DNA of 64,000 bases from Nannobrachium achirus (taxonomy: Eukaryota > Chordata > Actinopteri > Myctophiformes > Myctophidae): NCBI GenBank assembly GCA_963921795.1, contig OY997658.1, positions 32,176,933 through 32,240,932 of the forward strand, written 5' to 3'. The notes beneath the pieces are model-generated. The model made no database searches and had not been told where the DNA came from. It saw only the letters and a program-made list of their open reading frames with translations. The stretch's first letter is position 1, and the number at the start of each line of letters is the position of its first letter. Position numbers and translations under genes: made by a program. Of this stretch, positions 56,640 through 64,000 are shown piece after piece.

Positions 56640-57109
56640 GCGCCACATATCACGTTCAACCCAGAGTCAACTCAAACAAAGGGTCAAACTCGTTCTCCTG
56701 CTATACCACCAAAATGTGGAATGCCTTACCGAAGGCCTTAAAGGAATGCCAATCCCTAACATCCTTTAAAACCGCCCTGAAAAACCACTTACAGGCGGCA
56801 GCCACTCGTAACTGGTAAAAATAAACCTAGCCTAGCCTTACTCTCCCCGGGCTCCCCCTGACCCTTCTATTGTAAATATCTCTCTCTATATATATATTTC
56901 TTTTTCTGACGATATCTACTGCTTAGTACTCTGTTCTATCTGTCTGTCATTCAATGTTATATGAGATACATAAAGGTTTCCTGTGTAAATAAGCCGAAAA
57001 GCTTTTAGTCGTCCTCGTACCAGTGAACTGTCACTGTCAGTCATGAAACTGTACCTTTTCCTAAGCAAACTTCTAATAAAGTCGTCAATCAATCAATCAA
57101 TCAATCAAT
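56640..57109 (+). mobile_element. 3' end of a non-LTR retrotransposon (LINE tail)
   Basis: The plus-strand frame ends MWNALPKALKECQSLTSFKT then ALKNHLQ...NW and TAA at 56818, the C-terminal tail typical of many fish LINE reverse transcriptases. About 270 bp of 3' UTR follow, with TAATAAAG at 57073-57080 and an (AATC)n tail at 57085-57109. Only the last 60 or so residues remain. The clade (L2, CR1 or Rex1-like) is not certain. It starts about 56 bp upstream of exon 1, antisense to crispld1. Confidence 0.75.
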
Positions 57110-57713
57110 TAAGCACTTGGCAGAAGGGAATGAATGGAAGCACGACGTTGCTTATACCTGTTATATATTTATCATAAAATCCAACCTCCATATTTGCCTT
57201 GAGTGAGGGGGTGACAAAAGGACAGAGATGGTGATAAGCTTGCGCACAAGCTGAAATATCAACCCTATGGTGCTGACTAGCACAAGCTAAAGTGCACAGC
57301 GACTGACTGTGAGCAACCTTGCTGCTGATGGATCTCAACATGTCAAACATGGACAAAACTCAGCCACCAACACGCAGACAAATGTGTGGGTTTATCTGGG
57401 CATAATGGAACCAAAACACAAAGTGGGAAAACAGCAGCCTTAGATGATTTTCATAAATGGCTGTGTACCAGCAAAAGAGGCACTCCAGCAGCAACTTCCA
57501 TATCCTGAGCCAACTCCCTCCCCACACTGTTGGCCAATCCATCCTATACCACTTAATTTGCCGTTGACAGTATTGTTAGTCTATTCATTTAAGATATTGA
57601 TCCAAATCTATTTTCTTGCCATCCTTGTGAATAAATAAGATACATTATCGCCCAGCATTCATTGTTATTCAACAGAAGGCTGATAACCAGAGAGGTGATA
57701 TCTAAAGAGCAAG

Positions 57714-57955
57714 TCGTCGTTGTCGGGTGAAAATCTTGTACCGGTATGTCCAAAACCGTTAGTTTTGAATTTATCATTTTAAAAATGATTTAAACTAGTG
57801 AAAACAGCCGATCTACAAGCACACAACGCCTCGCGGTGCGAGGCGTTGTGTGCTTGTAGATCGGCTGTTTTCACTACTTTTGTGCGACAGCCTTGTATGA
57901 TTTGTGAAGGAACGTACAAATTTGGAGATACGAGGTTTCCACCCGACAACGACGA
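57714..57955. mobile_element. MITE of the 'GTCGGG' family with palindromic centre
   Basis: Ends CGTCGTTGTCGGGTGAAAA and GGTTTCCACCCGACAACGAC. The centre 57798-57876 is an almost perfect palindrome around CGCCTCGCGGTGCGAGGCG. It is the clearest member of this family here. The flanking 57110-57713 shows nothing I recognise. Confidence 0.8.
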
Positions 57956-58072
57956 AATACTAGTGTTGTTGCTGCTCTTATACCACCATTATAACTGGGG
58001 TTGGTGTGGGCCAGACAGTAGCCCCCCGCGGGCCATTTATTGGGGAACCCTGAGCTACTGTATACAGTAGAT

Positions 58073-58467
58073 CAGGGGTAGGCAACCTTAGGCACGGGTA
58101 CCAACATTGGCACAGGGGAGGGTGATCACTGGCACACTGTTTTTGTGTGAGAGAGAGGATTTTTATTTTTAAATCAAATATTGTTTTAAACTTGGTCAAT
58201 TAAATTAAGTCACCTAATTTGCAGCAAATTACATCCTGCACATAATCTACATTCATTAAAATTCTGAACTTTGACTGGGCAGGGAATCGGAGAGATAGGT
58301 GGGTTATTGCTCTGAGTCTAATGATCATTATAACAATTTCCTGACAATGAAAATATGTCTGAATGTTTGATGGGGTGACCTTAAAATCTATGTTGACAAC
58401 GGCATGGCACACTGACTATCTAGAAAAATAAAACATGGCACTTCATTTCAAAAAGGTTGCTGACCTG
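58073..58467. mobile_element. hAT-like MITE, CAGGGGTAGGCAACCTT ends
   Basis: About 395 bp. Left end CAGGGGTAGGCAACCTTAGG, right end AAAAAGGTTGCTGACCTG. GGCAC repeats occur near both ends. The target duplication is not convincing. Confidence 0.65.
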
Positions 58468-58587
58468 AATCTGTCATCTGTGAATTATCATGACAATAGT
58501 GTCCAAATGCACTTTAGACAAAATACAAATGTTACCAGTTATTCAATGGTTGCTATTTAGCAGGGGTGCACCGACCATGTGCTAAAA

Positions 58588-58732
58588 CAGTGGTTGGTTC
58601 TCAACCTTTTTTTAATTTCAAGGATCCACCATAACTCTGAGAGTGTACGAATGGAACCACTATCAGAGTTACAGGCCTGTAAAGGTCCACTTGGAACCCC
58701 CCCCCCCCCCCCCCACCCTTTGAGAACCACTG
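58588..58732. mobile_element. short hAT-like MITE with poly(C)
   Basis: 145 bp. Ends CAGTGGTTGGTTCTCAACC and GAGAACCACTG. 8-bp flanks TGCTAAAA (58580-58587) and TGCTGAAA (58733-58740), one mismatch. Contains ACTCTGAGAGTGT as in 52684-52830, and a poly(C) run at about 58689-58714. Confidence 0.85.
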
Positions 58733-59266
58733 TGCTGAAATAATAACATGGTGGACTGTGGCTGGCTGTACAGAAAATACACGTGACCTCTAAACTGTCT
58801 GCTGTTGTTGTTCCAGAGTCATGTTTTCTTTCTTTTCTCCCTTTTACGTCGTGAAGTTTCTGATTGCTCATCAGCTGAGCTGCACCAGACCGATCCAAGG
58901 GCTTGTTTGAGGGTTAAGATTGAGGGTTATTCAGAAAATGCAAAAGCGCAGGCTGGGTTTTTTTTTTTTTTTTCTTAAGTAATACCTTCCATATGGTCAC
59001 TAGCAAGGGGTCTTTCGGCTTGAGTCTTTCTTTTCTTTCTTTTTTTTATGTTTAATTTAGCCTCCCTGCTTCAGCTCTCTCTCTGAAATGCCCTCTCAGT
59101 CAAGTTAGGCTCTGGTTGGGATACTGGAGGGATCATATTCCCATTCTGGGGGTTTTGTGGGAATGCAAAGAGTGTCCTTCCTCTCTACTGACCTACATTC
59201 TGGTCTTTTCAATTTTTTTTTAAAAACTAAAAAAGAATGTTGGAATAACACCAGCTGTCTTTTCTT

Positions 59267-59289
59267 TCCCCCCCCCCCCCCCCCCCCCT
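59267..59289. repeat. poly(C) tract
   Basis: Run of about 23 C between T-rich and CT-rich stretches in the upstream intron of crispld1. The surrounding 58740-59360 is low-complexity T/C-rich and holds no gene I can support. Confidence 0.8.
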
Positions 59290-59361
59290 CTCCCCAAATG
59301 ATCCTCTCCTTTAATTACACACTTTCGCTTTCACCTTGACCACAAAATACCTAATACAGGG

Positions 59362-59362
<1 letters not shown>

Positions 59363-59430
<68 letters not shown>
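59363..59430. repeat. TG microsatellite
   Basis: About 34 TG units followed by GCGTGC variants, directly abutting the MITE at 59467. Confidence 0.95.
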
Positions 59431-59431
<1 letters not shown>

Positions 59432-59466
59432 ATGCATTGTGCGTGTGCGTGCGTGTGTGCGCGTGT

Positions 59467-59864
59467 TAGGGATGGGGGGACGATATGAAAATGTCATATC
59501 ACGATTATTGTGACAAAAGAAATCGCAATTTACGATATTATCGCAATATTCAAAATCCATTATCCTGGGGCGGAACATTTGCCAAAAAATAGCCAATCTA
59601 CAAGCTCACAACGCGTCGCAACGCTAAGACATTTGATAGAGAGAGAAAAAAAGACTGTATCAAGTACGTATATTATAAGTAGCTTTTACCAATAATTGTA
59701 GAGGGTTTAAGTGGTACCGGATATGCAGCTCGGCAAATAAAAGGTGAATTGATCCCAGTGCCTGACGGAGGACGATATCGCGATAAATTAAATCTCCACG
59801 ATACGATTATCGTGAGTGTTTTTTTATCACGATAAACGATAACATCGCTTATCGTCCCATCCCT
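59467..59864 (+). mobile_element. hAT-like MITE, TAGGGATGGGACGAT family, second copy
   Basis: About 398 bp, opposite orientation to 55980-56374. Ends TAGGGATGGGGGGACGATAT and TATCGTCCCATCCCT. It holds only half of the shared palindrome (GCCAAAAAATAGCCAATCTA near 59580). It sits inside a TG/GCGTGC stretch, so its target duplication is unclear. Confidence 0.82.
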
Positions 59865-60104
59865 CGTGCGTGCACGTGCGTGTGTGCCTGTTCCAAAATG
59901 TTGTTGGCCGCTGTCTGGAAGTCATGGCTTAGCCCCTGACTGAAATCCCATCCAATAACAGAACTTAAAATAACCCTCTCTGTTGTCCGGCACCCACTTC
60001 AGTCCCCCCAGAAACAACTGCTGCCGTCCACATTACTCCCTGACACACGCACACCTGCCTAGCAACAGGATGTCTGGCAGGACTCCAAATTAACTCCTCT
60101 GAGT

Positions 60105-60803
60105 TCCAGTCGCTGTCGGGCAGAAACCTTGTATGTCTGTGTTCCAAATCAATGGATCCAGCGTAGTTCTTAAATAGTCACAAGCTTGTTAATACTTTTC
60201 ATTGTTCAATATTTAGTCTACAAGCTCACGTCGTCGTAAGCTTGTAGACAGTGTTGTTTTTGACAACAAATTTTGATTTAGTTTTAGTCATAGTTTTTTT
60301 TAATAAAATGTCATTTCGTTTTAGTCATAATTTAGTCACCTGAAAAGTTTTAGTTTTGTCAAATTTTAGTCGACTAAATATCATAAGATTTTAGGCGACT
60401 AAATCTACAGGTTGATTTAGTCAACTGAAATGTATTTGGGCAGGCCTTGATGCCTGGCATCATAATGGCAGATTTTACACTTGGTTGTGTGCTGAAAATA
60501 GATCTACAAGTTCACAACGTGTTGCGCTGCGACGCGTTGTGAACAACACCTGAGAGCAAACAAACATAATGTTTTAGTCTGATTTTTATTTTGTTGACGA
60601 AATTGTCAATATATTTAGTCTTAGTTTTAGTCATCACAGCTTAGTTTTTATTTTGTCAGTGAAAAGAACGCAGTAGTGCATAGTGTCGATAAAATCAACA
60701 CTGCTTGTAGATCAGCAAGAGCGGATGTATAGGGCATTCATGTACGATGAAACATAAAATGTCGAAACGGGGAGATACAAGGTTTCTTTCTGCCCGACAG
60801 CAA
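60105..60803. mobile_element. GTCGGG-family MITE interrupted by a hAT element
   Basis: Ends GCTGTCGGGCAGAAACCTTG (about 60112-60131) and AAGGTTTCTTTCTGCCCGACAGC (about 60779-60801). Removing 60249-60703 and one target copy restores the element with its palindrome centre at CAAGCTCACGTCGTCGTAAG. Confidence 0.75.
60249..60703. mobile_element. hAT-like MITE, CAGTGTTG ends, TTTTAGTC-rich
   Basis: 455 bp. Ends CAGTGTTGTTTTTGAC and GTCGATAAAATCAACACTG. Exact 8-bp target duplication CTTGTAGA at 60241-60248 and 60704-60711. Repeated TTTTAGTC motifs, and a shared palindrome at about 60497-60547. Confidence 0.9.
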
Positions 60804-61915
60804 TAACTTGCTACGTTCTTCGGCTGTTTCTGAGAAGCCTGCTGGCTGTTGAGTGGAGCTTGTTTGGTGAAAGTGCTGTGTGACACTGCCACGGCATATC
60901 AGATTCCCTGACCAAAATCTGGCGGAAATGGTGCGTAATTGTTGGACAAATAAACCACTGGGGGCGCATTATGGTTGTGTTTTGGGGCTTGTTTGCCCCT
61001 TTTTTACCATCCACCTGTATGGAATTAAAATGCAACCATTGTGGAGGCAACCTTGCTCCGACTTGGCCAAGAATATTTCGTACCAAAAAAGAGTATTGAA
61101 AGAACCGAGGCCTACTTGTTGGGAATATTGTAAAAAATACGTTTTTGCGTGAAAACTAACAGCTACTGTGGCTAGCAAATGATTTATGTTGCATGGCAAT
61201 GAGACAGCAAAGCAAAACGGATTACGACATTACTTATTTACTTCCAAGTTTGGGTAAGCTATATCCCCCTAGCTATATCCCCCTAAGATAATGAGACCAA
61301 AATACAGAGGATGGAGGAAATTTAAGCCGTGTTATCATCGGTGAAGCTTGCCTGCAGAGGGAAAACCATTCAATTACGTCCTTGATCGCCAGCCATGTCA
61401 TTTTCCGTATAGATTTGCCTGACAAGTAGCTTTGCCCAAAAAAAGTAATCAATGTGTTTACACTGATAAGCAGGCTGAAACACATTACAGATGAGCTGTG
61501 GTAATTGTCATGAGGGGCTGTGGGCCACAGCGAACTGGCAAAATTGTGCTTGGAACAGCACCATCTCAGAAGGTCAACTTGACGGCTGTCGGCCTTTAAT
61601 AAATGATTATGGCTCCAAAAGACGTTGGAAGTGCGACCACAACTGACTCAGGCCAAATATTGACCAAAACTCTGGCGAGAGTTTCTTCTTGGAGAGGGGG
61701 AAAAAATCGCTGAGTAGCCCTTGGAAATCACAAAGGGATGATTTGTGCAGTTCTCGTAGCATGTCTTTCATAAATACAAGTGGAAGCCTTCCAGTACACA
61801 ATACTGTCACTTCTCTTGCGAATGTCAAAACCCGGGGAGTTTTGCGCGCAGTAAAAAGCGGTGTTCAGAAAAAGTGTCGACCGAGACACATATTTCTGAA
61901 CTGATGAATGTGGTA

Positions 61916-62451
61916 CAGGGGTGTCGCACCAAATTCTGGGCCCCGGGTACAAGGATTCACTGCGGGCCCCCCACGTGCTTTAACTATTGAAAAATAGCAG
62001 ATATACAAGCTCACACTACAAGCTTGTATATCTGCCATTTTGGAAAAATCGTGAACATTTGTGCAAGTCTTTGAATATTTCAAATCCTTCTAAGGTTTCT
62101 TGAAAAACCCATGTTTCCATGTCAGTGGTGCTCAAACCTTTTCACGTGAAGGACCCCCAAAATGATATGTATTTGGCCACGGACCCCCATCTCAACATAT
62201 TAAGTTCCAGGGACCCCCCAGAAGCAAAAGTTGAGTTGCAAATGTTTGCTTAAAAAATACATATATTCAAAGATTTTCACAACTTTTCAAAAATAGCAGA
62301 TCTACAAGCTTGCAGCGCGGCACTCGGTGCCGCGCTGTGAGCTTGTATATCTGCTATTTTTCAATAACTAAAGTATAAAATAATTAAGGCCCCTCCACCT
62401 TGGGCCCTAGTAACTCAGTCCCACTCCCCCCCCCCCCTTGTGACGCCCCTG
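61916..62451 (+). mobile_element. hAT-like MITE, CAGGGGCGTCA family, with nested repeat
   Basis: 536 bp. Ends CAGGGGTGTCGCACC and TTGTGACGCCCCTG. Exact 8-bp target duplication ATGTGGTA at 61908-61915 and 62452-62459. Palindromes at 61990-62042 and 62292-62364 flank the nested GTCAGTGGTGCTCAAACC repeat (from about 62120). Confidence 0.92.
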
Positions 62452-62906
62452 ATGTGGTACATAGCGCAGCCTGCATGTCAAAGCGCTGTTGTTTGCACAG
62501 CAAGCACAGCAGGGGACTGGGGGGGCTTGTAACCCAGGCCCCCCCAACCACACTTCTGCTGGGGCCTGTAAAGAAAAACACGTCCCCTGCTAAAGTCTTT
62601 CAGCGCTGTGCACACTGCATTGTTTATTTCACTTAACACCTCATTTGCGGCCAGAGTTTTTTCTCTCTCTCTCTTGGTCATCTGGTCACATTCCAGAGGG
62701 TACACAGAAGGGTAAACTTCCTCCTCTGCACGTTTGGGTTTCCTGCACCCAGAGTCAATTGTGCGCGCAAAAGGGGAAAAAAAATGAAAGCTCGGAGAAA
62801 GATATGGGAGTTGGACAAAGTGAGTTTGAGAGAAAAAAAAACAAAAGCAGAAATAAATAAAAGGAGAACGAGGGAGGATGAAAGAGAAGAACAGATAAGA
62901 GGGTTT

Positions 62907-62910
<4 letters not shown>

Positions 62911-62942
<32 letters not shown>
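62911..62942. repeat. GA microsatellite
   Basis: About 16 GA units in a purine-rich stretch. The region 62460-62910 shows no feature I can name. Confidence 0.92.
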
Positions 62943-62946
<4 letters not shown>

Positions 62947-63030
62947 AAATGGATAAGGGAATAAAAACCTCAACAAGGGAAGAAAAGAGATCGATAGAAA
63001 ACTATATTGTATTTAGGACCAGGAGAAATG

Positions 63031-63125
<95 letters not shown>

Positions 63126-63128
63126 TGT
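63031..63128. repeat. GT microsatellite
   Basis: More than 40 GT units. Confidence 0.96.
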
Positions 63129-63386
63129 GCGTGTGCTCGTATAAGCGTTGACAGTGCAGACCACCGATATTGTTCCCACGGCAAATGAACAGTATTAGTT
63201 CATTGCTGTCGGGTCACTGGTGGAAACCTCTTATGTCCAAAGCTGTTGTTGTTTTTTTAATCTGCAAGCGATGGTGATGCGTTTTGAGCTTGTAGATCTG
63301 TTTCCTTTATTCTTTTGTGTTTCGTGTGTGACATTGTAGTATCATCAAGTAGGGCATTAATGTACGAAAAAACATAAAAAGTTAAC

Positions 63387-63597
63387 ATATCGTCGTTGTC
63401 GGGTGAAAACCTTGTATGTCCAAAACCGTTCGTTTTTCATTTTTCATTTAAAAAATGATTTAAACTAGTGAAAACAACCGATCTACAAGCACACAACGCC
63501 TGTGCGACGGCCTTGTACGATGAAGCAGGGCTTTACTTTGCGAAAGAACGTACACATTTGAAACTTTGAGATACGAGGTTTCCACCCGACAAGGACG
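63387..63597. mobile_element. MITE of the 'GTCGGG' family, deleted centre
   Basis: Ends CGTCGTTGTCGGGTGAAAAC and GGTTTCCACCCGACAAGGAC. The centre keeps only one arm of the shared palindrome (ACCGATCTACAAGCACACAA) before jumping to the right flank. Another family fragment precedes it at 63206-63300. Confidence 0.75.
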
Positions 63598-63929
63598 ATA
63601 TGGAGATAAGAGGTTTCTGACTGACTGCGATGAGCTGTTACGGCATTCCGTTTTTCATGCTGTGCCTTCCATCCCCAACCACCTCAACTCATATCAGAGG
63701 CAACATGGCTGACTACTGTTATAATTCAGTCAAGCAAATAATCCATTATCTTCCTATTATCACATTATAACAAGAACACTGTTTGATCAAGACAACATGA
63801 AAAAAGGATCAATCATGGGCACATGCCAGATTCACATTTGTGGAGTCGTGCGTAGATCTAGGTAAAGTACAGTACACGTGAAAGGCGGACTACAGCACAG
63901 GTCATGTCAGCATATTTAAAGCATTAGCA

Positions 63930-64000
63930 GTGATTCTCAAAGTTGTGTCCCAGGGGGTCCTTGAGAAGGGTTCCAGGGGGTCCACAGCTACATTATTTAA
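63930..64000. repeat. start of a hAT-like repeat, cut by the window edge
   Basis: CAGTGATTCTCAAAGTTGTG followed by GGGGGTCC runs, as at 43372 and 52684. Confidence 0.5.

Noticed and set aside
56450-56818. Plus-strand 122-codon frame running across crispld1 exon 1 and into the LINE tail
   Set aside because: The first part is antisense to a well supported exon. Only the last 60 or so codons are meaningful, as the LINE C-terminus.

Overview
This is a stretch of vertebrate nuclear DNA, almost certainly from a teleost fish. It has split genes with GT/AG introns, long CA/GT microsatellites, an L1-clade LINE, and a very dense population of short DNA transposons of fish type: hAT-like elements with 8-bp target duplications, TTAA-flanked foldback elements and a TAA-flanked Harbinger-like element. 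I saw no bacterial-type genes, tRNA, rRNA, CRISPR array, LTR element or Polinton.

One host gene spans most of the window on the minus strand. It is crispld1, a secreted CAP-domain protein with two LCCL domains. Thirteen coding exons (56584 down to 1924) join in frame to 434 codons plus a stop. They cover most of the CAP domain, a Pro/Ala-rich linker, LCCL1, LCCL2 and the C-terminus. The exon(s) for the signal peptide and N-terminus, and the promoter, must lie beyond position 64000. Every junction keeps GT/AG and phase, so the gene looks intact.

Layout: 1-1923 is the 3' UTR and downstream flank with a 15-bp minisatellite and CA/GT repeats. 1924-1975 is the tiny last coding exon. 1976-38614 is a 36.6-kb final intron. 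Its first 6 kb is packed with foldback and hAT elements, and 8149-37861 is a 29.7-kb direct tandem array of 19 units of about 1.54-1.64 kb. 38615-45142 holds seven LCCL exons among hAT insertions. 45143-52425 is an intron with a 1.8-kb inverted-repeat element, a 634-bp foldback, a 3.8-kb 5'-truncated L1 with one uninterrupted ORF2 frame and a 16-bp target duplication, and a hAT element. 52426-56584 holds the linker and CAP exons. 56585-64000 is upstream intron with a LINE tail, several MITEs and microsatellites.

Two things stand out. The first is the tandem array. Its units come in two subtypes (A and B), contain an older internal duplication, carry a CRE-like palindrome in essentially every copy, and have junctions with a hairpin and a sub-terminal inverted repeat reminiscent of rolling-circle (Helentron-like) ends. 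The second is a recurring palindrome with core TAGCAGATCTACAAGC that sits inside at least six otherwise unrelated MITE families here.
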